From: Trichopria drosophilae
Taxonomy: Eukaryota; Arthropoda; Insecta; Hymenoptera; Diapriidae
NCBI GenBank assembly: GCA_030407085.1
Contig: CM059586.1
Location: 107,149,501 to 107,213,500 of the forward strand
Length of the DNA stretch: 64,000 bases
Direction of reading: 5' to 3'
The position numbers and the translations under genes were made by a program. The first letter of the stretch is position 1. The number at the start of each line of letters is the position of its first letter. Below, piece after piece: positions 14,501 to 22,936 of the stretch. The notes beneath the pieces were generated by a model, which made no database searches, was not told the origin of the DNA, and was given only the letters and a program-made list of their open reading frames with translations.

Positions 14501-15548
14501 TCTTTTAACGCTTAAGAAGTTATTAAATTATTCTCTTTTCGGTCAGTATTTTATACACATCGCATACATCGTCTACTTTTTTAGGTATGTAAATCGAGCA
14601 GATTTTATTTCTCTACAATAAATAGAATTATTCAATTCTATCATCTGTGAAATAGTTTGCCTAAGGAAATAGAATTTGTTCGATCTTTATCGTAATTTAC
14701 AAGATGTAAAATTTGTACATGCGAATACTACGAATGAATCTATTAATAAATAAATACATAAATAAATATGTACTTGAGTAAATAGAACTTTATATGAACC
14801 TATCGAGGATGTAGCAATTGAATGATTCAGTTACAAAATATACTTTTTTTAAAAGTTGAAAGTCTTGATTAAAACGATTAAAACATTAAATTTGTATAAA
14901 CTAACCTAAAATAATTATAATTTCATTACCTTAAAATGGCTTTTACTTTTTCTAGCGTACATATTTTTATTTATTTTTTTTGACATCTTATTGCATCACA
15001 TGATGCATCAGTTCTGATAACTTGCATTCTTTATTAAGTAAGATTATTTAACTGTTAATTAACAGAAACTAATTAATAATAAAAAATTAGTTAATTCTAT
15101 ATTTTTTTATCAACTATTATATACAAGAACAAAAAGTTGACTTCTGCAATTAATAAATCTTAATAAACTATACGTTTTATGATATAAATAACAGAAAACA
15201 ATCTATCTAAACCCAAAAATGAACAGAACTATTAACCTGTCGAAAGCTACCAACTCGTCATAAAATTATTGAAAGTCTGGTAAGTAACTTACTTATATCC
15301 AGTCTTTGTTGAAGGCTCAGTCCTTGTGCAGAACGAGAAACAAGCTTTGTGAGGGTAGTAGCGGCTAGTAACTGAGCATAAGCGGAGTCACCACGATCCA
15401 ACAACAGTTGGCATTTGTTAAGGGTGTCAGGTGCATTTTGGAATCCGACAAGTGCTTTTTCAGCTTCGGCTCGATCAGCAGAATCCTGAGATTCGTACAG
15501 CTGCTTACACAGCAATTCCAGCTGGCGTACCTCCTGTATGTGGTCCAT
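2094..15548 (-). CDS. XPO7: Exportin-7 (RanBP16) gene, 5' two thirds of the coding region, eight exons
   Basis: This is an importin-beta-family nuclear transport receptor that binds RanGTP and cargo. The spliced product matches metazoan exportin-7 almost throughout: [92 protein letters not shown]. Coding exons in order are 15548-15293, 4499-4333, 4270-4046, 3981-3087, 3028-2743, 2684-2540, 2477-2330 and 2272-2094. All inner junctions are GT/AG with matching phase. Intron 1 is 10.8 kb and full of retroelements, while the other introns are 57-64 bases. About 766 codons are present against roughly 1,087 residues in the human protein, so the C-terminal third should lie beyond position 1. The match stops just where the LINE 3' end begins near 2090, so an interrupted gene cannot be excluded. 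Confidence 0.96.
2330..2477 (-). CDS. XPO7: XPO7 coding exon 7
   Basis: The acceptor is CATCAG. The exon reads [20 protein letters not shown], then [20 protein letters not shown] and FHTFMLPLT, matching the family. It ends one base into a codon before GTAAGAA. Confidence 0.92.
2540..2684 (-). CDS. XPO7: XPO7 coding exon 6
   Basis: The acceptor is AACAG. The spliced frame gives [40 protein letters not shown] and VQFMLNNHT. These 49 codons match human [19 protein letters not shown]. The donor is GTAAGT. Confidence 0.93.
2743..3028 (-). CDS. XPO7: XPO7 coding exon 5
   Basis: The acceptor is CGTAG. The exon codes SAIGGRLSF, then [34 protein letters not shown] and [19 protein letters not shown]. 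The donor is GTAAGT, two bases into a codon. Confidence 0.94.
3087..3981 (-). CDS. XPO7: XPO7 coding exon 4 (largest)
   Basis: The exon starts [17 protein letters not shown] after a TTTCAG acceptor. It runs about 298 codons through [62 protein letters not shown] and IGRCEYQKT to LTWLVYIIG. It ends one base into a glycine codon at GTGAGT. No frameshift is seen. Confidence 0.95.
4046..4270 (-). CDS. XPO7: XPO7 coding exon 3
   Basis: The acceptor is TTTCAG. The exon codes [17 protein letters not shown], the invariant [13 protein letters not shown] and LNFNDEAQ, in 75 whole codons with a GTAAGT donor. The introns on either side are 62 and 64 bases. Confidence 0.93.
4333..4499 (-). CDS. XPO7: XPO7 coding exon 2
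   Basis: The exon is preceded by a CTCTAG acceptor. With the A carried over from exon 1 it reads [17 protein letters not shown] and then [19 protein letters not shown], a highly conserved exportin-7 segment. It ends CAG before GTAATT. Confidence 0.93.
4500..5480. other. Start of XPO7 intron 1: AT-rich, old repeat tail, no gene
   Basis: I see no coding sequence here. About 4700-4995 looks like the 3' end of an old retroelement, ending GAGAATAAA and a TTA trinucleotide run (4972-4991). At 5045-5080 there is a CGTTTCGACTCC...CTTCAAGTGC motif whose reverse complement resembles a hammerhead core (see findings). The rest is plain AT-rich intron. Confidence 0.5.
5490..6078 (+). pseudogene. LINE fragment, RT palm and thumb
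   Basis: The open frame reads [18 protein letters not shown], then [13 protein letters not shown] (catalytic box FADD), IKDLGVFF, and [15 protein letters not shown] near 6075. This matches the ORF2 at 10.3-13.1 kb and belongs to the same APE-type LINE group. It is truncated before motif A on the 5' side. The frame breaks off at 6078, where an unrelated repeat starts with ACAGGGTGATCGG. Confidence 0.85.
6079..6780. mobile_element. Non-autonomous repeat element carrying the GGCGGATCC module
   Basis: This non-coding block lies between two LINE pieces, from TATACAGGGTGATCGG to GCCCCATATATA. TATA stands at both edges and may be a target duplication. Inside are two opposed copies of a module also found at 7.6, 18.2, 19.1 and 25.4 kb: CTCGGGGGTTTCCGGGGTC with ATGGCGGATCC-like stretches, and the inverse CATATTGGATCCGCCATTTT. 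The superfamily is not identified. Confidence 0.5.
6781..7053. other. Unassigned AT-rich intron segment
   Basis: Imperfect ATTACA-like repeats at about 6838-6860 may be a retroelement tail. No coding signal is recognised. Confidence 0.35.
7054..7480 (+). pseudogene. LINE 3' fragment, RT C terminus
   Basis: The sequence reads [17 protein letters not shown], then, after a frame change, [20 protein letters not shown] and [13 protein letters not shown]. These equal the C-terminal region of the 10.3 kb ORF. The first residues duplicate the end of the 5.5-6.08 kb piece, so this is a second copy and not its continuation. Confidence 0.8.
7554..8199. mobile_element. piggyBac-type MITE, copy A
   Basis: TTAA stands at both ends (7554-7557 and 8196-8199). 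Inside it are terminal inverted repeats CCCTTTGCGGCAT and ATGGCGCAAAGGG. TTAA targets and CCC-ended inverted repeats are typical of the piggyBac superfamily. The 646 bp body has no transposase. It carries opposed copies of the CTCGGGGGTTTTCGG / AAAATGGCGGATTC module. Copy B at 18186-18754 shares the same left end. Confidence 0.8.
8200..8477. other. AT-rich intron with TTAAGCGT-like motifs
   Basis: Short repeats of GCTTAA and TTAAGCG type occur at 8205-8310. With CCTGCCAAAAATGAAGCG at 7483 they may be parts of an older element split by the TTAA insertion. ATTTTTGGCAGGG at 13690 ends a similar piece. This is weak evidence only. Confidence 0.3.
8478..10225 (-). pseudogene. Minus-strand LINE, split by a nested LINE
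   Basis: On the minus strand, 10225-10090 reads [13 protein letters not shown] and SSGVPQGSH. After the insert, 9075-8703 resumes HLGPILL, then [15 protein letters not shown] and [14 protein letters not shown]. The 3' end has the hairpin AAGGGCTTCAGGCCTG (near 8525-8540) and a TAAA/TAA tail to about 8478. It is 5'-truncated near 10225 and also lacks part of the thumb. The inner LINE at 9080-10090 interrupts it within the [10 protein letters not shown] motif, with AAATG at both borders. Confidence 0.8.
9080..10090 (+). pseudogene. 5'-truncated LINE nested in a minus-strand LINE
   Basis: The copy starts at [15 protein letters not shown] and continues [11 protein letters not shown] (YADD kept), [18 protein letters not shown] and [20 protein letters not shown] frameshift near 9690 carries it into [16 protein letters not shown] and [16 protein letters not shown]. 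The 3' UTR has AAGGGCATTTATGTCTGTTA and an AAAT tail. A flanking AAATG on both sides is a likely 5-base target duplication. A related decayed copy lies at 14305-14768. Confidence 0.85.
10246..13245 (+). mobile_element. 5'-truncated LINE with intact ORF2
   Basis: The element begins abruptly inside the endonuclease, just after an in-frame TAA at about 10248, with [11 protein letters not shown]. It has no ORF1 or 5' UTR. After the ORF stop come a short 3' UTR, the hairpin GGCACTTCTAGTGCC (13202-13216) and a TAAA tail to about 13245. This is the best preserved ORF2 in the window, which suggests recent insertion. Confidence 0.85.
10331..13081 (+). CDS. LINE ORF2: AP endonuclease plus reverse transcriptase
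   Basis: This is an uninterrupted frame of about 916 codons. The frame is open from about 10249, and codon 10331 is TTG, so no true start is seen. N-terminal endonuclease motifs are QNVNG (10264), [18 protein letters not shown] near 10675 and SSDHALMDF near 10950. The RT has [16 protein letters not shown], motif [16 protein letters not shown], motif [19 protein letters not shown], and YADD in [10 protein letters not shown] near 12250. The C-terminal region [18 protein letters not shown] is shared with the other copies. The product would nick DNA and copy its own RNA at the target. The combination of APE endonuclease and RT fits the Jockey/CR1-type LINE assemblage, but I cannot place the clade. 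It is a TE gene, not a host gene. Confidence 0.92.
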   Translation: MLLLTETYLHPGILNNELGFTGYNLFRRDRVSVTGVSGYGGGVLIAASQALKATICEGVHTDIEQMFITILVGIRRLLIGLIYIPPRSDPSVYYKHYEEIDYLVTKYPDHELFLFGDYNLPSTTWNLPSGVNNCTHPDVVVREGAKIIGNLAALHNLYQSFPESLDKHYTLDLAFSNEGSLVYVPSTDYLVPEDCHHPSAFFKIDSSDHALMDFQSAQWDFRNAPYDSISSSLCEVDWDSLLSEIKLEDNISIFYNTVYSTINRYVSVKRVYSSSYPIWYTRELKDLIVDKKIAHRNWCESGRLSHFIIFKQLRAKCIRLSKLSYRNYISKVELNAKSNVKAFWSYVRNLKSSNGVPNSIFFDNHRVSAGPDISNLFASYFSSVHIKSSSVDLRNYDLEEEGILNDMFVTEDDITRALNNIEDKFSFGPDFLPSVFIKKCIGPLLKPILFIFNKSLSEGFLPNVWKRSFITPIFKAGNACNVRDYRPVSLINILPKLLDAIVATKISNAFSSIIVDAQHGFVRGKSTISNLLIYNDFIVQALESSRQVDSICLDFSKAFDTVDHGCLIDKLYHLGLRGKVLKWISSFLVDREHIVRVKGNNSNKYLTTSGVPQGSHLGPVLFILFINDIVQSVTCKILIYADDVKIFSEIRSPRDAIKLQCDLEALVKWSLDNRLCLNIAKCKSISFYRIREPMLFSYSINGVGLESVSSIKDLGVIFDRSLNFKEHLKYVVTKSYRTLGFLIRTTKNFHNIHTIIYLYRTLILPHLLYCSSIWTPFVATDISDLESIQHKFVRYLSRKAGNPMHPFDHVYDDRAKSFDLQSVKSLHSYHDILLAYKILRGLIHSEEVTGLFIQRSISHQLRTIRFVEESANRTNYGFNSTVPRLKRAWNLLPQSITSERLTNFKYYVLGLTKTFC
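13246..13764. other. AT-rich intron, possible old repeat end
   Basis: No gene is seen. A stretch ending GAACGCTCACATTTTTGGCA followed by GGG (to 13699) resembles the reverse complement of the start at 7483. Confidence 0.3.
13765..14144 (-). mobile_element. tRNA-derived SINE with LINE-like 3' end
   Basis: Read on the minus strand, the head begins CGGCTTCGTGGCTCAGGCGG. A Pol III A box, TGGCTCAGGCGG, lies at 14136-14125 and a B box, GAGTTCGATCC, at 14092-14082, spaced as in a tRNA. The anticodon arm does not fold as a clean 5-bp stem, so this is a SINE head and not a working tRNA. After an unrelated body of about 250 bases come AAAGGGCAATTCCGCCCGTT and an ATAAATAA tail. The hairpin is nearly identical to the 3' end of the LINE at 39.2 kb. 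Confidence 0.75.
14305..14768 (+). pseudogene. Degenerate LINE 3' fragment
   Basis: The nucleotide sequence parallels 9548-10085: GTATGCATCAGAAATTTTG, GAGGAAGTTTTTAAGATTTC, CGAGCAGATTTTATTTCTCT. It has many stops and ends in an AATAAATA tail. It is an older relative of the inner LINE at 9.1 kb. Confidence 0.75.
14769..15292. other. AT-rich start of XPO7 intron 1
   Basis: The sequence is very AT-rich with no repeat or gene that I can name. The XPO7 exon 1 donor lies at its right edge. Confidence 0.5.
15293..15548 (-). CDS. XPO7: XPO7 coding exon 1 (start codon)
   Basis: The ATG at 15548-15546 opens [20 protein letters not shown], which lines up with the human N terminus (MADHVQ...). The frame is open further upstream to 15683 but those residues are not conserved, so the start is set here. 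It codes 85 residues of the N-terminal HEAT/importin-N region and ends one base into a codon at a consensus GTAAGT donor (15292-15291). Confidence 0.93.
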
Positions 15549-16500
15549 TTTTATATTTTTTACTCCAACTTGCCGATTATCGTTGAACGCTGTCAAGCTA
15601 GCTATCATTGTCCCAGGTATGCGTACTTGTCGAAGCCTACCATTGTTACGGTACTGTTTCTTGATACATTTACAAAAGTACACAAAGTAGATTCTCTATC
15701 GACAAGATTTCTAACATTAAGTGAACTTCGGAGGATCACCGAATCCTTTAGAAGTGTTTATTTAAATTATACTGAATCGTCGGATAGAATGCCAAGAGGT
15801 TAGAATCACTGATTGGAAAACATTGCCATTTCGGATGGGAAACGTCGATTTCGAAAAATTGCAAAATTGCGATTTCTCGAAATTGTTCGAAATCGTAGGG
15901 GAAGTGCATCAATAATCAGCCGAGACAAAACAAATCACACGAGGGGGTGGGGAGGTGAGGAGTCCTCGCCGAAATTAAGAATTGAAAGGGCGTCAACGAC
16001 TTTGAAATCTCCGTCGGCTTCCCACGCGAAGAAATAAAAATTTTGGGTAGAACCCTAACCTCGTCTTGTCGCCCGGTGTCGACCGGGGATTCGGAGAAAG
16101 AGTCGACAATTACCGAAAAAAGGGTGAATCGAGTGCAGCGAATCCGGAAGCCGGAACGTTACGTTTTGCGCTCGGGGTTTCTTTTCTTTTTTTCAAAAAA
16201 GTATACACACACACACACACCCGGCTTGCAAAGTTTTCTTTGTTTCGGATTTCGCACTTTTGATTTTGCTCGAGATTTTTCGGGCCGAAGATTCAGGTAA
16301 ATGTTTTTGTTTTGGTTATCGGAGAGGGATGAGGAGATGGAACGGGACACGAAACTCAGCGAAACTGCACGAAACGTTGAAAACAAGATGATCGGCTAGG
16401 AGTGGAGTCGCGCGACCAAGAAAGTGTGTTGCTAACGAACTCGCGCATATTCCGCGTGTCAACAACAATGCGCAATTCCTTCACGAAAACGACGCACTTG
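15549..16500 (-). promoter_or_regulatory. XPO7 leader and probable promoter region
   Basis: Upstream of the XPO7 start codon base composition rises to moderate GC with many CpG (for example GTCGACCGGGGATTCGG at 16078-16094), unlike the surrounding AT-rich DNA. That fits a 5' UTR plus promoter of a housekeeping gene. Plus-strand open frames here are short and match nothing that I recognise. No TATA box or transcription start can be assigned by eye. Confidence 0.5.
16203..16220. repeat. Short AC microsatellite
   Basis: About nine AC units lie within the GC-richer XPO7 upstream region. Confidence 0.9.
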
Positions 16501-16793
16501 ACCAAAATATTCGAAACGCCAAGATTTTTCATAGAGAAATCATAAAAAAAGAATTGTTCGATATTTATGTATAATCGAACCGGCGTTTATGGTTTTGTGG
16601 TAGGGGTATTGTTAGTGGACAAGGGGTTAAGAAACCAGGAAACCGATAACGGAAAACTGGAGAACAAGAAATCCTAGTTTCGTTTCCCAACCGCTAGGGG
16701 CGCTAGTTGCAACTCTTCTATTGCGACACCAAGGGCTACTCTACAACCTCTTTTTATTCATAGGCTTAACTGCGGTCCTTTTATTTTTTTGTA

Positions 16794-17874
16794 CACTGTA
16801 AAAAATGGTTTCGTAAAATCACAACACAAGTGTGAAATTACACACCCGAGTTACCACTCTGAATGGTTTCAAAGTACAAAATCACTAGTATTTTTACACA
16901 AAAACTGTAATAGCACTACAAATATTGTGAAATTGTCACTCTGAGAGTAGGTTATATAAATTACCACTTCTTAGAGCAGTAATTTTACACTTTTTGAAAT
17001 TACATCTGACAATGTTAAAAATACAATTTCTCTAGTAATATTTTCCATTCCGCGCGTGACCCGGGCAGCCATCATTGATGTTTATATACTTGTTTGAATT
17101 TCTCGTAAAGATTTCGGTTATTTGTTATGTGAAGATATTTTTTATCTCATCAAACGTGTGTAGAGGTATATATATCATATGCTACATATTTATTTGACCA
17201 AATAAAATGAAGTTTCTTTACAAGTATATTGAGGTTAAGTTTGATGAATTTATTTGTAAAAGTGTACACGTTACTTCATAAACTACAAACTGTTAAAGCG
17301 AGTGAAGTTTTATGAACCAAATTTATTGTAAAGTGACTATTTACATGTATTGTTTATTGTCGTTAAATGCAAAACTATATACGAATCGTTGTTTGTCAGG
17401 TTGAATTTTATATTACAAATGCTATTGTATGATAAATAATAAATATTAAAACATTCCTAAAAACTATTTAATTAATTCTTAAACAAATTGCAATATTTTT
17501 TACATTCACAAAAAAAAACATTGCAATGCATATATTATATTATATAATACAATTCAGTATTTAATACATATATACTGCACGCACCAAATGTGTATTTAAC
17601 CTAAAAAATGTAAAAAATTCACCGCTATTGTAATTTTATTACAGCACTGTAATTTCACTGTAATGGTGTGATTTTACTATAAACACAGTAATTTTACTTC
17701 ATTAATTGTAAATTCTAACCTGCAATTTCAAGTCTGTTGACAATCGCTGTAAATTTACATTTTTGCTGTAATATTTACAACTTTCTAGGGATTTTACTAC
17801 TCTCAGACTAGGTTATACAGATTACCTACTCTCAGACTCAGAGTAGTAATTTCACACAATCTTTTTTTACAGTA
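16794..17874. mobile_element. Non-autonomous TIR element with CACTGTAAAAAA ends
   Basis: The left end is CACTGTAAAAAATGG and the right end reads TTTTTTTACAGT, which are inverted. Subterminal stretches also correspond: GTGTGAAATTACAC and CCACTCTGA on the left against TCTGAGTAGTAATTTCACAC type on the right. The body of about 1.08 kb is full of short TTAC/GTAA motifs and has no coding frame. Another end of this type (TTTTTACAGTG) lies at about 63985. The superfamily is not assigned. Confidence 0.6.
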
Positions 17875-18185
17875 TACAGTACATTAAAAAGAGAAAATGA
17901 GCTTAATAGCAATTTTAATATACAAATATATAAATTTTTATAAATAACTTGGTTGATAAACGTTTATATTTTTTTTTAATAATTTAATAGAAATATACAT
18001 CTGTTTTCATTTTGAAAAGATTTGAAAAATGTATTTATTTAATATTTCGGGGATTTTTGCAAAACATCATAATTTTTTAAAGATAATAAATATTTTACAA
18101 TACTGTAATTCATTGCGTATCATAGAAAAAGATCTTACTACAATTTAAAAAAAAATCATGTGCATGTTTCATTTTACTTAACCCA

Positions 18186-18754
18186 TTAACCCTTTGAAGC
18201 ATACATTTTTCTTTACGTTAAAAACAGCTGAAATTTGTTACTCGGGGGTTTTCGGAGTCGCTGATTACGAATCTGACCTCAAATTTTCAAAATTCAAAAT
18301 GGCCGATCCAATGCCAAATGGCGGATCCAACATGACGGAAAATCAGCGACCCCGCAAAACCTCCCGAGTACCCGATTTCACCTCGATCAAGTAAATTTTT
18401 GCAATTCCGTCGGCCATACTGGATCCGCCATTTTGAATTTTGAAAATCTGAGGTCAGGTTCGTAATCAGCGACCCCGAAAACCCTCGAGTACCCAGTCTC
18501 GTCATATTTGAGTGACGTTTTCTTCTCCAGATATATTTTCCATAAAAAATCCTCCATTTTTGCACTTTGTTTAATTTTTTTAAACAATATAATATGATAA
18601 TTAATTAAAAATATTGATTTATTTACATTTCCTAATATGTTCTGGAAGTAAGGTAGCAAAAAATTGCAGCAAAATTAATTAATAATTACCTTAAATATGT
18701 CAATAATGAATTACAAAAAGGTGTAGCATGCTACACCATGCTTCAAAGGGTTAA
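18186..18754. mobile_element. piggyBac-type MITE, copy B
   Basis: TTAA stands at 18186-18189 and 18751-18754. Perfect 13-bp inverted repeats CCCTTTGAAGCAT and ATGCTTCAAAGGG lie inside. The body has a forward module (CTCGGGGGTTTTCGGAGTCG, GATTACGAATCTGA, AAAATGGCCGATCC) facing its inverse (GGATCCGCCATTTTGAATTT), so it can fold back. No transposase is present. The ends fit the piggyBac superfamily. Confidence 0.85.
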
Positions 18755-19060
18755 CGCCGGGACGGACACATTTTGATCAGTTTGAGCGTCGATAATTTGT
18801 ACATAAACGCCGTGGAAAAAAGAGCCCCATGCCAAAAATGCCCCTTTTTCGTACCTCGAATATTGAAACTTTTTTTATGCCAATTGGTTACATATTATGA
18901 CCCAATAATCCCTGCAAAATTTCAAAGTGAGCATATTCCCCGTTTCGGAAATTTGAGAGGTCAAAGTTGACCATGTCCAATAAAAAATGTACATCAATTT
19001 CATATTTATACTCGAATAATAATGTTTAAAAAAATCAGACGATGTGGTTCTTTACAGATT
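18755..19060. other. Spacer right of the TTAA element
   Basis: No gene is seen. The sequence is possibly part of the same repeat complex as the tandem units that follow. Confidence 0.35.
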
Positions 19061-19470
19061 TTTGGCTGTTGATTACGAATCTGAAGTCAGATTTTAAACA
19101 TTCAAAATGGCGGATCCAATGTGGCGGACGACTTTTTTGAAAATCGATCTAATTTGCCTAAAAATTATTACTCGGGGGTTTTTGGGGTTGCTGATTACGA
19201 ATCTGACGTCATATTTTAAAAATTTAAAATGGCAAATTCAAAATGGCAAATCCAAAATAGCGGACGACTTTTAAAAAATCAAATGCAATTCGCTTGAAAC
19301 ACGTTATTCTGAAGTTTTCGGGGTCGTTGATTACGAATCGGCAGTTAGTTTTTCAAAATTCAAAATGGCAGGTCCAATATAACGGGTAACTTTTGAAAAA
19401 TTTAATGCAATTCGTTTGAAACTCGTCGGCTTAAGGTTTTTGTAGTCGATGAAGTTGAATCTAACGTTGA
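19061..19470. repeat. Tandem GATTACGAATCTGA / AAAATGGCGGATCC units
   Basis: Three to four diverged units of about 120-136 bp start near 19075, 19193, 19329 and 19449. Each opens with GATTACGAATCTGA-type sequence, then TTCAAAATGGCGGATCC, then a CTCGGGGGTTTTTGGGGT-type end. It is the same module as in the piggyBac-type MITEs. Confidence 0.7.
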
Positions 19471-19579
19471 ATTGATATTGAAAAGGCACTTAGCTTTCTT
19501 TGTCGCTGCATTAAATCTGTTTTGACTCTGCATAGGAAACAAAATAAAATCTAAAAACAAAGTTTTAATGCATCGTTTA

Positions 19580-19781
19580 AGACATCTTATTTGAATCGTG
19601 GGCTTGCGAAAGTGATAAAATAAATGTATCTTTAGTGTTGAAAATCTCGAATTTATAAAAGATTTCAGCCTATATTCAAAATCACTAAAAACAAAAAACT
19701 ATCAGCAGATCAGCATTTCATTGATTTCCATTCCATGTACATCTTATTTGAATCGTTTGCTTGCGAATGTGATAAAATAAA
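19580..19781. repeat. Duplicated segment left of the minisatellite
   Basis: ACATCTTATTTGAATCG followed by GGCTTGCGAAAGTGATAAAA at about 19583-19622 recurs, with small changes, at 19740-19778, an offset of about 158 bases. The second copy runs straight into the 28-bp array. Confidence 0.6.
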
Positions 19782-21176
19782 ACTATCTTGCCTTGGTTGG
19801 AGTATTGCATCTTGCCTTTGTTGGTTGGATTTTTACAACTTGGCCATTGTTGGTTGGATTATACTATCTTACCTTTGCCGGTCAGATTATCACATCTTGC
19901 CTTTGTTGGTTTCATTTTACGATCTTACCTTTGTCGGTTGGATTATTACATATTGCATTTGTTTGTAGGATTATACTATCTCACCTTTGCCGATCGGATT
20001 ATTACATCTTGCCTTTGTTGGTTGGATTTTACGATCTTGCCTTTTTGGTTGGATTTTACGATCGTATCTTTGTCGATTGGATTATTACATCTTGCCTTTG
20101 TTTGTAGGATTATACTATCTTACCTTTGCCGGTCGGATTATTACATCTTGCCTTTCTTGGTTGGATTTTACGATCTTACCTTTGCCGGTCGGATTATTAC
20201 ACCTTACCTTTGTTGGCTGGATTTGACGATCTTACCTTTGCCGGTCAGATTATTACATCTTACCTTTGTTGGCTGGATTTGACGATCTTACCTTTGCCGG
20301 TCAGATTATTACATCTTGCCTTTGTTGGTTGGATTTGACGATCTTACCTTTCCGGTCGGATTATTACATCTTGCCTTTGTTTGTAGGATTATACTATCTT
20401 ACCTTTGCCGGTCGGATTATTACATCTTGCCTTTGTTGGTTGGATTTTACGATCTTACCTTTGCCGGTCGGATTATTACACCTTGCCTTTGTTGGTTGGA
20501 TTTGAAGATCTTACCTTTCCGGTCGGATTATTACATCTTGCCTTTGTTGGTTGCATTTTACGATCTTACCTTTGTCGATTGGATTATTACATCTTGCCTT
20601 TGTTTGTAGGATTATACTATCTTACCTTTGCCGGTCGGATTATTACATCTTGCCTTTGTTGGTTGGATTTTACGATCTTACCTTTGCCGGTCGGATTATT
20701 ACACCTTGCCTTTGTTGGTTGGATTTGAAGATCTTACCTTTCCGGTCGGATTATTACATCTTGCCTTTGTTGGTTGCATTTTACGATCTTACCTTTGTCG
20801 ATTGGATTATTACATCTTGCCTTTGTTTGTAGGATTATACTATTTTACCTTTGCCGGTCGGATTATTACATCTTGGCTTTGTTGGTTGGATTTTACGATC
20901 TTGCCTTTTTGGTTGGATTTTACGATCGTATCTTTGTCGATTGGATTATTACATCTTGCCTTTGTTTGTAGGATTATACTATCTTACCTTTGCCGGTCGG
21001 ATTATTACATCTTGCCTTTGTTGGTTGGATTTTACGATCTTACCTTTGCCGGTCGGATTATTACACCTTGCCTTTGTTGGTTGGATTTGACGATCTTGCC
21101 TTTGTTGGTTGGATTATACGCTCATACCTTTGCGCGGTTGGATTATTACATCTTGCCTTGGTTGAAGTATTGCATG
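19782..21176. repeat. 28-bp minisatellite, about 50 units, with higher-order repeats
   Basis: The monomer is 28 bases, in two alternating variants: CTTGCCTTTGTTGGTTGGAT plus TTTACGAT, and CTTACCTTTGCCGGTCGGAT plus TATTACAT. A block of eight monomers (223 bp, one unit one base short) is repeated head to tail near 20376-20598 and 20599-20821. A longer segment near 20019 recurs near 20882. Because 28 is not a multiple of three and monomers lack plus-strand stops, all three plus frames stay open for long stretches (up to 188 codons). I read these as by-products and not as genes. Both outer units carry the same variant, TTGCCTTGGTTG. Confidence 0.93.
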
Positions 21177-22935
21177 CGATGTTACAACGATTGACTTCAA
21201 TATGAATTGATTGCATCGAACCTTTCAAGATCTGTTTGCTGAATAGGACTTCAGTAGAGTTAGCAATTTTCCTCGTATATCTAAGGCTAATTTTATCACT
21301 AGGGCGAAATCGCCGTAAAAAGCATACACTGCGTATTCTCCAGAGAAATATGAGATCCTAAAGCTAGCGATAGGTTTCAACTCGTTTATTTTCCAGTCGT
21401 TTACAATATAACAAAAACATTTTTTATATCCAATTCTTTTCAGGAGCCATTGAATACCTCTAACTATCGATAACAGTACCGTTTAGAGAGGCAGAAAGTT
21501 AATTATTGTTAATAAATAAATAATGTCGACACTTTTTATCGTCCCATATTTTTTAAGCAAGCTAATACCATCAACTGTCAATATTTATGTCATCTAGGCT
21601 GGCACAAGAAAGTTAACTATTGTTAATTAACAATCAAAGTCACTGGTTATATAAAAGATCACTGCACAATGAAAGGGAACACGTTTTCAGACTTCTGATT
21701 ATATGAAATCTGAAAATATATATCGATGAATATCTTTTCCAATCTTCCGGTAAGAATATATTTTAAAAACCGGAACAGAATCCTTGTTTGATTTTGGATA
21801 TTATTATTTCAATAAAAACGTTATTTTATAATACATAAAGCCCAGTCTACAATGGACGTGGAAGGCAGATGCAACCACAATGTACGGAAATTCAGCGAAT
21901 AAAAAAAAACTTGAAAAAATCAAAGCTCGAAACCGATTGGTCCGATTTCCTGTAGAGCCCGAATTTAAAAAATCTTATTCAGTCATCTTTTATTTACGTT
22001 TTTTAGTGAACTTTCCTACCATACCGGCGGACCACTTTAGAACCCCCTTAAAATCCTACAGATATGCTATCATTTCATGTACTGGTAGTTACTGCAATCG
22101 CCATTTTGAATTGTTTCTGTCAGATGTGCTGGTATACAAACTTACACAGAATTTATGGAACACGGAAAGGTAACAGCAGCTCATGCAGTTCAGGAACCAT
22201 AATAGGAAGAAGACAACAGCAGCATGAAACACCTATACGTATACACTTTTATCAAATATTACATTAAATCACAAAAAGGTAACTTAAAAAGTCTAAAAGT
22301 CTTGAAAACAACATTTATTTATTTACATAATTTGTCATAAAGTTTGAGAGTAAACCTTACAATCAGCATGAACCTCCTCCCTCTTTAATCATCTCGCTGA
22401 CGTTACCTCCTTAACAAAACTTCCATGTAATGGAACAGTTGGAGACACTCAAGAGGCAGAATGAATAATTTCGTCAACATAATGTTCAACTACAAAATAT
22501 AATGAAGTTGAGGAGGACATGAAAAATGCAGCTCATCAGTCGAATGTTGATTATGCTACAAATATTCTTGATCGATTGTTCACTCCGGACTAAGGGAGAA
22601 AAATTCTGTCCAGCAATTCAAGCGAAAAATCGCTTAACCAATTGTGTGAACCAAATGTTTTAACCTGCAGTTTCTCTCGTACAGAGCAGGATTACTATCG
22701 CCATCACAAATCATCATCAGTATACTTCGTGAAATATAAAGAAAATTACGAAAACACTGCAAATTATATTTCTTATTCAAAGATTAAAAGTGGAATTAAT
22801 TAGGATCAGATTAAATGGAATTAGGAATTAGTTAGAAACGGATTAAATAGGATCCCAGAGGGAAAACCAGCCTGGAAGAACTAGATCGGTTTAAATTAAA
22901 CCTGTTCCTGGACAGTAATATTAAGTTAAATCTAC
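21177..22935. other. Intergenic, no gene recognised
   Basis: About 21950-22060 (ATTCAGTCATCTTTTATTTA, GGCGGACCACTTTAGAACCC) is matched in inverse orientation at 25085-25200, so it is a dispersed repeat. 22835-22905 has GGATCCCAGAGGGAAAACC, like the ends of the next element. The rest is unassigned. Confidence 0.45.
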
Positions 22936-22936
22936 C

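Noticed and set aside
15549..15683. N-terminal extension of XPO7 to 15683
   Set aside because: The extra residues have no counterpart in the family, while MDHIQ at 15548 aligns with the known N terminus.
19735..21205. Twelve overlapping plus frames of 65-188 codons over the minisatellite as a repeat protein gene
   Set aside because: All three frames are open simply because the 28-bp unit lacks stops; there is no start, splice or conservation signal.
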